Positions 45,669 through 54,604 of a DNA stretch of 64,000 nucleotides are shown here, piece by piece. This DNA is from DATAQC01 sp038238185 (GTDB lineage Bacteria; Actinomycetota; Acidimicrobiia; Acidimicrobiales; AC-14). The stretch's first letter is position 1, and the number at the start of each line of letters is the position of its first letter. The DNA lies in NCBI GenBank assembly GCA_038238185.1, contig JBBRXY010000009.1, positions 1-64,000 on the forward strand. The letters run 5' to 3'. Both the position numbers and the translations under genes were made by a program. Below the pieces are notes generated by a model. It searched no databases. It saw only the letters and a program-made list of their open reading frames with translations, and was not told the DNA's origin.

Positions 45669-46312
45669 GCCGCGTCCCGGAGCGATCGCTCCAGCGCCCG
45701 GGGAACGCGACGGGACAGCAACCCGGCGTCGACGGCACGGGCCACCGCCGGGTCGTAGGCGATCTCCGCCCGTACCGGCACCCCGAGCACCTCCTCGATA
45801 TCGCGCCGGCCGAGGGAGCGGCCCTCCTCGCCGACCAGGATTACTCCTGTCGGTCGCAGTGGCGCGGCCAGGGCCCGGCGCAGGGCCAGGTAGCACGGGC
45901 GCAGCACCAGCAGGGACACGGTCGCCCCGGCGGCCACCGCCAGCGCCACACCGTCTTCGGCGCGACCGCAGTCGGCCACGACCGGTCGACGCTCGACGGT
46001 GAGGGCGGCGGCGAGCGCTTGAGGCCTCCCCGACACGGCCGACCCCGTGGAGCCCCGGGCCAGGAGCCGGAGGCCGGGGGCGGCATCCAGCTCGAGGCGA
46101 CTCAGGGCATCGTCGGGCACCTCCGACCCGGCCGCCAACCAGTCGGACAGGCCGGGTCCGTCGGGTTCGGGAATCCCGAGGGCGGCCGGGACGTCACCCG
46201 CCAGGTCGACGAGGAGAGCGGCCCCTTTGGTGCTGGCGAGGATCAGGCTGAGGGCAGCCGAGACGACGGTGGTTCCGCTGCCACCCTTGGGCGACCAGCA
46301 GGCAATGAGCAT
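45665..46312 (-). CDS. TadZ/CpaE-like MinD-family ATPase
   Basis: A 215-residue P-loop ATPase starting MLIACWSPKGGSGTTVVSAA, the deviant Walker A of the ParA/MinD group, with ALLVDLAGD and VVADCGRAED as the following acidic motifs. It lacks the CpaE receiver-like N-domain, as is common in actinobacteria. TadZ proteins place the pilus machine in the cell. The ATG at 46312 has GGGGAGGGG upstream. It is first in the tad operon. Confidence 0.85.
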   Translation of the reverse strand: MLIACWSPKGGSGTTVVSAALSLILASTKGAALLVDLAGDVPAALGIPEPDGPGLSDWLAAGSEVPDDALSRLELDAAPGLRLLARGSTGSAVSGRPQALAAALTVERRPVVADCGRAEDGVALAVAAGATVSLLVLRPCYLALRRALAAPLRPTGVILVGEEGRSLGRRDIEEVLGVPVRAEIAYDPAVARAVDAGLLSRRVPRALERSLRDAA

Positions 46313-46645
46313 GTGAACCCCTCCCCGGGGCGCGGACGAACTGGCTCGGGGGAAGGGGGGGCGTGGCTACGGTACGGGCCGGACCACGAGGTGCGCAAGG
46401 CCTTTCCGCCATTTCTTGCTTCTAGGCCATTGCCTGCAGTTGTCGACTGGCGCCGTGACCAACCGGCACGGCGCCGCGCGCCGCCACCGCGGAGGGCAGA
46501 GGGCACCTGCGACCGAACTAGCGAGTACACGACGCCGACTGCGGACTGCCACGACGAACTCGGATGCCGAATCGGGGGCGCGCCAAAGCGCGACCCGGCG
46601 CGTACAGCCAACTGTTCTCGGGCCGACCCGCGGGCCGGCGAGAAC
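46313..46645. other. 333-base intergenic region upstream of the tad operon
   Basis: No gene, tRNA or strong hairpin is visible. It presumably carries the tad promoter on the minus strand and the 3' end of the 24-residue peptide transcript. Composition is GC-rich with short dispersed repeats of CGCGCC. Confidence 0.4.
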
Positions 46646-46720
46646 TCAGGCGGCGCGCACCTTCTTGGCGGCCACGACGCCGAGAGCAACCAGGATTGCG
46701 ATGATCAGAAGCTTCTTCAT
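46646..46720 (-). CDS. 24-residue single-helix membrane peptide
   Basis: A frame encoding MKKLLIIAILVALGVVAAKK followed by VRAA and TGA. A start of two lysines, an 18-residue hydrophobic helix and a basic end are typical of a tiny membrane peptide that I believe recurs across actinobacteria. It is on the opposite strand to the tRNA-Sec gene, 66 bases away. Function unknown. Confidence 0.55.
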   Translation of the reverse strand: MKKLLIIAILVALGVVAAKKVRAA

Positions 46721-46786
46721 GGGCGCGAGCTTAACCTGCCGATGTCGGCCGTGGAAAGGGGCTGTAGGCGCGGTAGGGTGACCGAC

Positions 46787-46882
46787 GGAGGTGTCCGGGC
46801 GCCTGGTGGGCCCCCCCGCCTTCAAAGCGGGTGGGACGGGTGATCCCCGTCCGGCGGGTTCGATTCCCGTCCACCTCCGCCA
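46787..46882 (+). tRNA. selC: tRNA-Sec (selenocysteine, anticodon TCA)
   Basis: These 96 bases, including an encoded GCCA end, fold as a selenocysteine tRNA: acceptor GGAGGTG with CACCTCC, a long D-stem (GGGC/GCCC with loop GCCTGGTGG), anticodon stem CCCGC/GCGGG around loop CTTCAAA with anticodon TCA, a large variable arm with a 7-base stem (GGACGGG/CCCGTCC), and T-loop TTCGATT. The anticodon reads UGA. This implies that SelA, SelB, SelD and at least one selenoprotein are encoded elsewhere. Confidence 0.95.
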
Positions 46883-46907
46883 TGTCTCTCTGGCAGGTGC
46901 TTTGATT

Positions 46908-46957
46908 GTTCTGGGCAGCGTTTGGGTGGTCAGGACGACCATGAACCTGCCCAGAAC
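46908..46957. terminator. Long inverted repeat between convergent selC and the sigma-factor gene
   Basis: GTTCTGGGCAG (46908-46918) and its exact complement (46947-46957) enclose a 28-base centre that is itself partly palindromic (GGTGGTCAGGACGACC). It lies between two convergent transcription units and probably terminates both, although no T-tract is present. The centre shares its core with the palindrome inside tadB. Confidence 0.5.
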
Positions 46958-46964
46958 GAAAGCT

Positions 46965-47903
46965 TTAGACCGCCAGGAGGTCTCGCGCTCCGGTGTCGCT
47001 GCTCGGGTGGCGGAGCTTGGACATGGCGCGGGCCTCGATCTGGCGGATGCGCTCGCGGGTCAGGTTGAAGTGCTCGCCGACCTCTTCGAGGGTACGGGGC
47101 TCGCCGCGGTCGAGACCGAAGCGCAGGCGCAGGATCTCGCGCTCACGTTCGTCGAGCGGCCCGAGGAGCTTGGCGATCTCGTCGGGCAGGAGGGCGGTGG
47201 CGGCCACCTCGAACGGCGACTCGGCTGACCGGTCTTCGACCACGTCGCCCAGCTCGGCGTCGCCGTCCTCGCGGAGAGGTTCGGAGAGCGACAGGGGTTC
47301 GGCGGCGAAACGCAGGGCCTCGGTGACCTTGTCCTCGGGCATCTCGACTTCGGCGGCCAACTCCGACAGGGTGGCCGGACGACCCAGCTTGAGCTCGAGA
47401 CGGGCGCGGGCCTTCTGGAGACGGGCCAGCGTGTCGCCTGCGTGCACAGGCAGCCGGATGGTGCGCCCGGTGTTGGCGATGCCCCTGGTGATGGCCTGGC
47501 GGATCCACCAGGTGGCGTAGGTGGAGAACTTGAAGCCCTTGCGCCAGTCGAACTTCTCGACGGCGTGCATGAGGCCCAGGTTTCCCTCCTGAATGAGGTC
47601 GAGGAGGGGCAGGCCGGAGGCCTGGTACTTCTTGGCGATGGAGACCACCAGCCGCAGGTTGGACTTCACAAAGGTCGACTGGGCCAGCACACCCTCGGAG
47701 GCCACCCGGCGCAGTTCGCGTCGTTTGGCCTGCGTGAGCCCGGTGCCCTCGACGTCGGCCTGGCAACGGGCGGCGTTGCCCGCCTCGATGGCCTTGGCCA
47801 GGCGGACCTCGTCGTCCTTGGTGAGCAGGGGGTACTGCCCGATGTCGGTCAGGTAAAGACGAACAAGATCTTCCTCGTCGCGCTCTACTCGCTCCTTCGG
47901 CAA
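46965..47903 (-). CDS. Group 1/2 sigma-70 factor (HrdB/SigB-like)
   Basis: A 312-residue sigma factor with regions 1.2 (DLVRLYLTDIGQYPLLTKDD), 2 (NLRLVVSIAKKYQASGLPLL, then FDWRKGFKFSTYATWWIRQA), 3 (GRTIRLPVHAGDTLARLQKA) and 4 (EREILRLRFGLDRGEPRTLE, then TRERIRQIEARAMSKLRHP). The first acidic region of long primary sigma factors is absent, so it may be a principal-like (HrdA/SigB type) factor. It starts at a TTG (47903) with AGAGG 6 bases upstream; no better start exists. Confidence 0.92.
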   Translation of the reverse strand: MPKERVERDEEDLVRLYLTDIGQYPLLTKDDEVRLAKAIEAGNAARCQADVEGTGLTQAKRRELRRVASEGVLAQSTFVKSNLRLVVSIAKKYQASGLPLLDLIQEGNLGLMHAVEKFDWRKGFKFSTYATWWIRQAITRGIANTGRTIRLPVHAGDTLARLQKARARLELKLGRPATLSELAAEVEMPEDKVTEALRFAAEPLSLSEPLREDGDAELGDVVEDRSAESPFEVAATALLPDEIAKLLGPLDEREREILRLRFGLDRGEPRTLEEVGEHFNLTRERIRQIEARAMSKLRHPSSDTGARDLLAV

Positions 47904-48079
47904 AATGAACCTCTTCGTGTTGTTCGCGGTGTCGCTACGGGCACTTGGTCAAACGTCGCGACGGACGCGACGATTCCGACCAGCCGGGACGGGGACCTCT
48001 GGTGCTGTAGGACAGATTCTACCCGCCCGGTCAAGGGGCCCAACCCTCGGCGCCAATTGTCAATCCATTTGAGAGTATC

Positions 48080-48664
48080 TCATTCCTCGGTATGGTTCGT
48101 CAACCCGACCATGTCGGCGTCGTCGGTGAGATAGGTAGCCAGGCCGGCCTCGACGGTAATCGCCGGTCGAATCGTGAGCAGTCCCTCGGCCTCGGTGCGA
48201 CACGTCTCCGCGTCGGTGAGCAGGAACTTGGCCCAGCGAAGGGTGGGGCCGTCGGCCAGGGGGTGAGCCCGCTCGCAGCGGTGGCGGTAGGCGGCCAGCC
48301 GCCGGGGTTCCACGACGCGGGCCACGGCCACCAGCCGCGATGCCGTCGTCGCGGGATCGGCCGGGTCGGCCGGGTGAGCCAGTTCGGCCAGGGCGGCGAT
48401 GAACGCGGCCACACCGGGTCCGGCGGGAACGGTGAGCACGTCGCGGTCGAGATGAGCCACCCGGGGCTGGCGATCCCGCCACACCTCGGCCCCGGTGGCG
48501 TGGCGCAGGCTGTGGGTGGACCACAGCACCTTGGCGGCGGCGTCGGGTTCGATTGGCACCCAGGAGCCGATGACCTCGAACAGACGCGTCTCCAACCACC
48601 GAGCGTGGCCGGCGACCCGCGCCGACTCCTCCAGGCTGAGGGCTTCAGAGCCGGTCACCGCCAT
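48080..48664 (-). CDS. Conserved helical protein, function unknown
   Basis: A 194-residue protein from the ATG at 48664 (a GTG one codon upstream is also possible). It is almost all alpha-helical (SLEESARVAGHARWLETRLF, WSTHSLRHATGAEVWRDRQP, ARVVEPRRLAAYRHRCERAH) with spaced Glu and His residues that recall a ferritin-like four-helix fold. I could not confirm metal ligands. It follows the OmpA relic on the same strand. Confidence 0.55.
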   Translation of the reverse strand: MAVTGSEALSLEESARVAGHARWLETRLFEVIGSWVPIEPDAAAKVLWSTHSLRHATGAEVWRDRQPRVAHLDRDVLTVPAGPGVAAFIAALAELAHPADPADPATTASRLVAVARVVEPRRLAAYRHRCERAHPLADGPTLRWAKFLLTDAETCRTEAEGLLTIRPAITVEAGLATYLTDDADMVGLTNHTEE

Positions 48665-48851
48665 CACTGTAAAGACCGCGCTCCGCTTGGACCGAGGCGG
48701 CCCGCCGCCGGGACAGATCGAGGTTGGACTCGTCGGTGCCGATCGAGCCGGTGTAGCCGACGACGCTCACCGCCCCCGGGCATGTGCCCTCCTCACGCCG
48801 TTCGCCTCGCGTGCCGCTGACGCCGTCCGACGCAACGGTACACAGCTGCAT
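48645..48851 (-). pseudogene. Fragment of an OmpA-like domain
   Basis: The frame contains SVVGYTGSIGTDESNLDLSR followed by RRAASVQAE (48681-48767), a good match to the OmpA-like peptidoglycan-binding motif VxGHTDxxGxxxxNxxLSxxRAxxV. The sequence before and after does not continue the domain, so only this central piece remains. Confidence 0.5.
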
Positions 48852-48893
48852 CCACCCCGGCTGAGCTCGGTGGACGGGCGTCCGATCCCCGGC

Positions 48894-50609
48894 TCAGCGG
48901 TAGTGGTTGGTGATGGGGAGGCGGCGGTCCTTGCCGAAGGCCTTCGGGGTCACCCGCACGCCGGGCGGGGCCTGGCGCCGCTTGTACTCGGCCCGGTCGA
49001 CGATGGTCACCACGCGGCGCACCAACTCGCCGTCGAAGCCGGCAGCCACGAGGTCGACCGCCGTCATGTCCCCTTCGACATAGGCCTCCAGCACCGGGTC
49101 GAGCTCGTCGTAGGGCGGAAGTGACTGGTCGTCGCGCTGGTCGGCCCGCAGCTCGGCCGACGGCGGTTTGTCGAGCACCGAATCGGGGATGGGGCCCACA
49201 CGATCATTGTCCCGGCGATTGCGGTGCCGGCAGAGGTCGTACACCACGGTCTTCGGCACGTCTTTGATCACCGCGAACCCGCCGGCCATGTCGCCGTAGA
49301 GGGTGGCGAAACCGGCCGCCATCTCGCTCTTGTTCCCGGTGGCCAGCACCATCCATCCGAACTTGTTGGACAGCGCCATGAGCACGACCCCCCGCACCCG
49401 GGCCTGCACGTTTTCCTCGGCCAGGTCCTCCGCGGCGCCGGCAAACGACGGCTCGAGCATCTCGAGCACGGCGGCATGTGCCGGCTCGATGGCGATCACG
49501 CGGAAGCCGATGCCCAGCCGGTCGGCCAGTTCCTTGGCGTCGTCGTTGGCCCCGGCGCTCGAGAAGCGCGACGGCATAGCCACCCCGTGGACGTGATCGG
49601 CTCCGAGGGCGTCGACGGCGATCACGGACACGAGCGACGAGTCAATGCCTCCCGACAGGCCGATCACCACGTCGGTGAAGCCGTTCTTCGTGACGTAGTC
49701 GCGCGTGCCCAGGACCAGGGCCTCGTAGACCTCGCCGACGGGGTTGAGCGGCTCGGCCAGGCCCGGCTCGGCGGTGTCCCCGTGCTCCCGGGCCTCGCCG
49801 GTGATCGTGACGGCGGTGAGCGCCGGTGCCACGGCCCGGCCCCGGGGGTCGAGCAGGCGCTTGCGGAACACCGCACGTACGTCGATGTCGGCGACCATGA
49901 CGGCCTCAACGAACTCCGGGGCCCGGGCCAGGATCCTGCCGCCGGCGTCGACGATCAGGGAGGCGCCGTCGAACACCAACTCGTCCTGGCCGCCGACCAG
50001 GTTCACGTAGACCAGGCCGCAGGACGCATCGGACGCTCGGGTGGCGAGCATGCGCTCACGCTCGATCAATCGCCCGGCGTAGAAGGGCGAGGCGCTGATG
50101 TTCACGATCAACTCGGCCCCGCCGGTGGCCTGGTCGGTCATGGGCCCGGTGGGCGACCAGATGTCCTCGCAGACGGTGAGGCCCACCCGGACCCCGCCGA
50201 CCACGAACAAGGTGGGCTCGTCGGAACCGGCGGCGAAGTAGCGCTGCTCGTCGAACACGGAGTAGTTGGGTAGTAGGCGCTTGCGGTAGACGCCCTGCAC
50301 GGCGCCGTGGGCGCACACCGCGGCGGCGTTGTGCAGATCGCGCCCGGAGTCGACGAAGCCCACCACGGCTGCGCACCGCCCGGTCCGAGCAGCCAGCTTC
50401 TCCAGGGCGGCGCGATTGTCGGCGACGAACCCCGGCTTCAACAACAGGTCCTCTGGGGGATAGCCGGTGATGGCCAGCTCGGGGAAGACGGCCAGGTCGG
50501 CCCCGGCGGTCTCGGCGGTCTCGAGGGCACCGAGAATGGCATCCACGTTGGCGTCGAGGTCTCCCACCACCAGGTCGAGCTGGCAGGCGGCGACACGCAG
50601 GCGACCCAC
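48894..50609 (-). CDS. nadE: Glutamine-dependent NAD+ synthetase
   Basis: A 571-residue two-domain enzyme. The N-terminal nitrilase-type glutaminase (1-270) has the triad: Glu in VFPELAITGYPPEDLLL, Lys in YRKRLLPNYSVFDEQRYF and Cys in RVGLTVCEDIW. The C-terminal synthetase (300-571) has the PP-loop IGLSGGIDSSLVSVIAVDA. It converts deamido-NAD+ to NAD+ using glutamine. It is divergent from glnE, about 105 bases apart. Confidence 0.95.
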   Translation of the reverse strand: MGRLRVAACQLDLVVGDLDANVDAILGALETAETAGADLAVFPELAITGYPPEDLLLKPGFVADNRAALEKLAARTGRCAAVVGFVDSGRDLHNAAAVCAHGAVQGVYRKRLLPNYSVFDEQRYFAAGSDEPTLFVVGGVRVGLTVCEDIWSPTGPMTDQATGGAELIVNISASPFYAGRLIERERMLATRASDASCGLVYVNLVGGQDELVFDGASLIVDAGGRILARAPEFVEAVMVADIDVRAVFRKRLLDPRGRAVAPALTAVTITGEAREHGDTAEPGLAEPLNPVGEVYEALVLGTRDYVTKNGFTDVVIGLSGGIDSSLVSVIAVDALGADHVHGVAMPSRFSSAGANDDAKELADRLGIGFRVIAIEPAHAAVLEMLEPSFAGAAEDLAEENVQARVRGVVLMALSNKFGWMVLATGNKSEMAAGFATLYGDMAGGFAVIKDVPKTVVYDLCRHRNRRDNDRVGPIPDSVLDKPPSAELRADQRDDQSLPPYDELDPVLEAYVEGDMTAVDLVAAGFDGELVRRVVTIVDRAEYKRRQAPPGVRVTPKAFGKDRRLPITNHYR

Positions 50610-50714
50610 GGCGTAAGCCTACCGGCGGATGCCAGCCTGGCCGCCCTTTCGGAGCCCCGCCTCACCCCCGGGCGTCGTCGAGCGCGCCAACCGCGGTGGG
50701 GGCAGACTGCGGCC

Positions 50715-53453
50715 GTGTACGGCAATCGGCTCCGGTCGACGATCGAGCGTTCGGCGGCACCTGCGGCGGTCGCGGTTGCCATCGAGCGCATGGCCGAGCG
50801 CGACCGGTCCATCGTCGAGCGCCTCACCGACGATGTCGCCCTGAGCGAGGCGGTGGTGGCGGTGACTGCGGCCAGCCGGTCGCTGGCCGAGCTGTGCGTG
50901 GCCGAGCCGGCCGCCATCGAGGTGCTGGCAGATCTCGACCGCCGGCCGCTTCTCGACGGCCCGGCCCGCGTCGAGGACCTGGCTGAGTGGAAGCGTCTGG
51001 AGCTGTTGCGCATCGCCGGGCGCGACCTGGTGGGCCTCGACGACCTGCCCACGGTGGGCCGGGGCCTGGCGCGCTTGGCCGCCGAGGTCCTGAAGGCGTC
51101 GTGCGCCCTGGTCTTGCTACCCGACGCCGGGGGGGGTTTGGCCGAGAACAGCGGGGGATTGGCCGTCATCGGCATGGGCAAGCTCGGAGGCTCCGAGCTG
51201 AACTACGCCAGCGATGTCGACCTGATGTTCGTGGCCGAGGACCCGGCGGCCGCCGAGAAGGCGGCCCGGGCGGTGCTCGAGGCGGCGCGGTCGTGCTTCC
51301 GGGTCGACGTCGACCTCCGCCCCGAGGGCCGGGACGGGCCTCTCGTGCGCTCGCTCGCCTCCTATGAGGCCTACTGGGACCGGTGGGCGAAGACGTGGGA
51401 GTTCCAGGCCCTGCTCAAGGCCCGTCCCATCGCCGGTGACGCCACGTTGGGCGCAGCGTTCTCGGCCAGCGCCGACGAGCGGGTGTGGGGCCGGGCCTTC
51501 ACGTCCGACGACCTACGGGAGGTCCGGGCCATGAAGGCCCGCGCCGAGGAGCATCTGGCCCGGAAGGGCCTCACCGACCGAGAGGTCAAGCGCGGCCGCG
51601 GCGGGATCCGCGACATCGAGTTCGCCATCCAGTTGCTCCAACTCGTCCACGGTGCCCAGGATCCGGCCCTGCGGTCGGCCAACACCCTCGACGCCCTGGG
51701 CGAGCTCGGGCGGGCCGGCTATGTCGACCCCGACGACGCCCGGGCCCTCGATCACGCCTACCGGCTCTTGCGAACCGTCGAGCACCGCCTCCAGTTGGTC
51801 CACGAGGAACAGGTGCACGTCCTGCCCGACGACGCCGCGTCGCTCTCCCATCTGGCTCGGGTCATGGGGTACCGCGACAACGCCGAGGGCACGGCCGGCG
51901 AGTTGCTGGTCCGGTATCTCCGCCGCCAGCAGGCCACGGTCCGGTCGATCCACGAGCATCTGTTCTTCCGGCCCCTCCTCGACGCCCTGCTGTCGGTCCG
52001 TGCAACCCGGGCGGCAGCCCTCGCTCCCGGCGTGGTGGAGGCCCGGCTGGCCGCCTTTGGGTTCACCGACGCGACCCGCACCCGCCAGGCATTGGCAGAG
52101 CTCACCCGCGGACTCACGCGGTCGTCGCGCCTGATGCAGCAACTTCTTCCCCTGCTCCTTGGCTGGCTGGCCGACTCGCCTGACCCTGATCTGGGCCTGC
52201 TCGGCCTGCGCCGGCTGGCGGGCGGTGACGAGCACCGAGCCGGTGAGCTGGCGGTTGCCTTCCGGGAGTCGCCTGAGGGCGCCCGCCGCCTGTGCGTGTT
52301 GCTGGGCACCAGCCGGCGCCTCACCCAGACCCTCGAGCGCCACCCCGACCTGATCGCCGACCTCGATGCGCCCGATGGGTTGGGGTTTCGCTCGGCCGGG
52401 GAGCTGGCGGGGGGCGCGCTCAACGCGGTGTCGTGGCGAACCGAAGTCGACGAGCGCCAGCGGAGCCTCGAGCGGTTCCGGCGCCGTGAGGAACTACGCG
52501 TCGCCTCCGCCGATGTCCTGTCGCTGACTCCCGCCGGTGACGACCCCGTGGTGGTCACCGGTGCCCAGCTGACCTCGCTCGCCGAGGCATGCCTGCGGGC
52601 GGCATTCGAGGTCGTGGTCCCGGAAGTCCCCTTCGCCGTGGTGGCCATGGGTCGCTTCGGCGGGGCGGAACTGTCCTACGCCAGCGACCTCGATGTCCTC
52701 TTTGTCTACGACGGCGCCACGCCCACCGACTTCGCCCTGGCCGAGAAGGCCGCCGTCTCGCTCCTCGAGTTCCTCGCCGGGCCCAGCCCGGCGACGCGGA
52801 TCTACTCCGTCGACACCGGCCTGCGTCCCGAGGGCAAGGACGGGCCAGTGGCCCGCAGCCTCGACGGCTATCGCGCCTACTACGAGCGGTGGGCCCAGGT
52901 GTGGGAGCGCCAGGCATTGCTCCGGGCCCGGTTCGTCGCCGGCGACGCCGAGGTGGGGAGGCGCTTCTGTGAGCTGATCGGGCCCTACCTGTGGCGCGAT
53001 CCCTTCCCCGACGACGATGCCCGGGAGATCCGGCGCATGAAGGCCCGTATCGAACGTGAGCGCATGCCGCCGGGCGACGACCCGCAATTCCACCTCAAGC
53101 TTGGTCGCGGGTCGCTGTCGGATGTGGAGTTCACCGCCCAGCTGCTCCAGCTCCAGCACCGGGTGGCCGCCACGGGCACCATGGCCGCCCTCGACAGGTT
53201 GGAAGCTGCCGGCGCCCTTGCCCATGCCGACCGGGTAATCCTCGGCGAGGCCTATTGGTACTGCGAGAGCACCCGCAACCGGTGGTTCCTCATCAAGGGC
53301 GAACCCGACGACTCGTTGCCACAATCGGCGCAGGACCTGGCCCGTGTGGCCCGCTCGCTCGGCACCACGCCCCAGGAGCTGCGCGATGGCTACCGGCGCG
53401 CCACCCGCCGGTCCCGCCAGGTGGTGGAGCGGGTGTTCTACGGGAGAACCTGA
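50715..53453 (+). CDS. glnE: Glutamine synthetase adenylyltransferase/deadenylase
   Basis: A 912-residue enzyme with two nucleotidyltransferase halves. The first (about residue 153) has GMGKLGGSELNYASDVDLMF and the second (about 643) AMGRFGGAELSYASDLDVLF; each is followed by a helical GlnD-like linker (KRGRGGIRDIEFAIQLLQLV and KLGRGSLSDVEFTAQLLQLQ). It turns glutamine synthetase off and on by adenylylation according to nitrogen state. The GTG at 50715 is the best start by length and homology. Confidence 0.95.
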   Translation: MYGNRLRSTIERSAAPAAVAVAIERMAERDRSIVERLTDDVALSEAVVAVTAASRSLAELCVAEPAAIEVLADLDRRPLLDGPARVEDLAEWKRLELLRIAGRDLVGLDDLPTVGRGLARLAAEVLKASCALVLLPDAGGGLAENSGGLAVIGMGKLGGSELNYASDVDLMFVAEDPAAAEKAARAVLEAARSCFRVDVDLRPEGRDGPLVRSLASYEAYWDRWAKTWEFQALLKARPIAGDATLGAAFSASADERVWGRAFTSDDLREVRAMKARAEEHLARKGLTDREVKRGRGGIRDIEFAIQLLQLVHGAQDPALRSANTLDALGELGRAGYVDPDDARALDHAYRLLRTVEHRLQLVHEEQVHVLPDDAASLSHLARVMGYRDNAEGTAGELLVRYLRRQQATVRSIHEHLFFRPLLDALLSVRATRAAALAPGVVEARLAAFGFTDATRTRQALAELTRGLTRSSRLMQQLLPLLLGWLADSPDPDLGLLGLRRLAGGDEHRAGELAVAFRESPEGARRLCVLLGTSRRLTQTLERHPDLIADLDAPDGLGFRSAGELAGGALNAVSWRTEVDERQRSLERFRRREELRVASADVLSLTPAGDDPVVVTGAQLTSLAEACLRAAFEVVVPEVPFAVVAMGRFGGAELSYASDLDVLFVYDGATPTDFALAEKAAVSLLEFLAGPSPATRIYSVDTGLRPEGKDGPVARSLDGYRAYYERWAQVWERQALLRARFVAGDAEVGRRFCELIGPYLWRDPFPDDDAREIRRMKARIERERMPPGDDPQFHLKLGRGSLSDVEFTAQLLQLQHRVAATGTMAALDRLEAAGALAHADRVILGEAYWYCESTRNRWFLIKGEPDDSLPQSAQDLARVARSLGTTPQELRDGYRRATRRSRQVVERVFYGRT

Positions 53454-53474
53454 CCAGCTCCCAGGGGAAGCTAG

Positions 53475-53515
53475 GTTGACAGGTGGTTGCCGTTGACAAA
53501 GAGTTGCGGTACCAT
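53475..53515 (+). promoter_or_regulatory. Promoter/operator of the RES-Xre module
   Basis: TTGCCG (53487-53492) and TACCAT (53510-53515) are 17 bases apart and lie 7 bases before the antitoxin ATG, predicting a leaderless transcript. Two copies of GTTGACA (53475-53481 and 53492-53498) overlap the -35 region and could be operator half-sites for autorepression. Confidence 0.45.
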
Positions 53516-53522
53516 CGTCTCG

Positions 53523-53990
53523 ATGGTCAAAGCGCTGCGGCTCGAGGAACTCGCCGACGACGACCCCGCCGCTGCGGCCCATGCCGTGGCGGGAGCCCTC
53601 ACCGTTAATGGTGCGTCGTCGGGATGGATGAACCGGTTCCTCACCGAGCTCGATCACATCGCCGAGCGCAGTCAGCTGGCACGCGTCCTCGACGTGTGGT
53701 CGCTCTCCATGGCTGACGCCGGGCGGATGTTCGGTGTCAGCCGCCAGGCGGTCGACAAGTGGCTGAGCCGAGGTGTCCCTGAGCAACGGCGCTCCGCCGT
53801 GGCCGACCTGGAGGCGGTCACCGACCTGTTGACCCGTTACCTCAAGCGCGACCGGATCCCCACCGTCGTGCGCCGCCCGGCCGATCGCCTGGAGGGTTCG
53901 AGCATGCTCGACCTGGCCCGGGCCGGTCGCACCGATGAGCTGTTGGCCTACACGCGGGAGATGTTCGACCTCCGTCGCGTCGTCGCCTGA
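53523..53990 (+). CDS. Xre/MbcA-type antitoxin
   Basis: A 155-residue protein with a central helix-turn-helix (LSMADAGRMFGVSRQAVDKW) and a C-terminal segment (SSMLDLARAGRTDELLAYTR) that would bind the toxin, as in MbcA/ParS/Xre antitoxins. It starts at the ATG at 53523, 7 bases after a -10 element. The stop is 3 bases from the RES-toxin start. Confidence 0.82.
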   Translation: MVKALRLEELADDDPAAAAHAVAGALTVNGASSGWMNRFLTELDHIAERSQLARVLDVWSLSMADAGRMFGVSRQAVDKWLSRGVPEQRRSAVADLEAVTDLLTRYLKRDRIPTVVRRPADRLEGSSMLDLARAGRTDELLAYTREMFDLRRVVA

Positions 53991-53993
53991 GCG

Positions 53994-54575
53994 GTGGCGT
54001 CGAGGGCGGGGGCGGCGAAGTCGTCGAAGTCGACGGTGGCCGTGCCGGTCGTCGAGCCGGTTGATCCTCGTCACGTGTGGCTGCGTCTGGCCGATCCAGG
54101 CTGGGCCGATCCACTCGATCCAACCTTTGCGCCGGTCGTGGGCGGGCGCTGGACGCCAGTCGGCGGCCCTCCAACGCTGTACTTCAACGCCGACGTGGCG
54201 ACGGCGCGCGCCAATGTCCGTCGCCTGTGTGCCGGGTACTCGATCGTGGCCGAAGACCTCGACGACGACAACGGGTACGCGCTCGTCGGTGCCCGACTGC
54301 CGCCCCGGCAACTGGTTGCCGACGCCCACACCACCGCCGGCCTGGATGCCCTCGGGCTGCCCCCCACCTACCCCCTCGACCGGGGCGGGCACGAGATCGG
54401 CCATCGCACCTGTCGGAGCCTCGGGCAACAGATCGTCGATGCCGGCCTCGACGGCGTGCACTGCCGGTCGGCGGCCACCCACGACGGCTCCGGTCGCGAG
54501 CTGGGATGGTTCCCTCGGCCGGGAGCCCACGCCCGCTCCCGGACCACCCACCGATTCGCCGACTGGTTCTACTGA
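53994..54575 (+). CDS. RES-domain toxin
   Basis: A 193-residue protein with the RES signature: an Arg in HVWLRLADPGWADPLDP, GGRWTPVGGPPTLYFNADVA with the conserved Arg and Tyr, and DGVHCRSAATHDGSGRELGW with the conserved Ser. Related MbcT-like toxins degrade NAD+ and some ADP-ribosylate targets; which applies here cannot be read. It follows the Xre-type antitoxin by 3 bases, so this is a RES-Xre toxin-antitoxin pair. Confidence 0.85.
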   Translation: MASRAGAAKSSKSTVAVPVVEPVDPRHVWLRLADPGWADPLDPTFAPVVGGRWTPVGGPPTLYFNADVATARANVRRLCAGYSIVAEDLDDDNGYALVGARLPPRQLVADAHTTAGLDALGLPPTYPLDRGGHEIGHRTCRSLGQQIVDAGLDGVHCRSAATHDGSGRELGWFPRPGAHARSRTTHRFADWFY

Positions 54576-54604
54576 GCTGACGCTCGGCGGCTCGGCCGTC
54601 CTCG

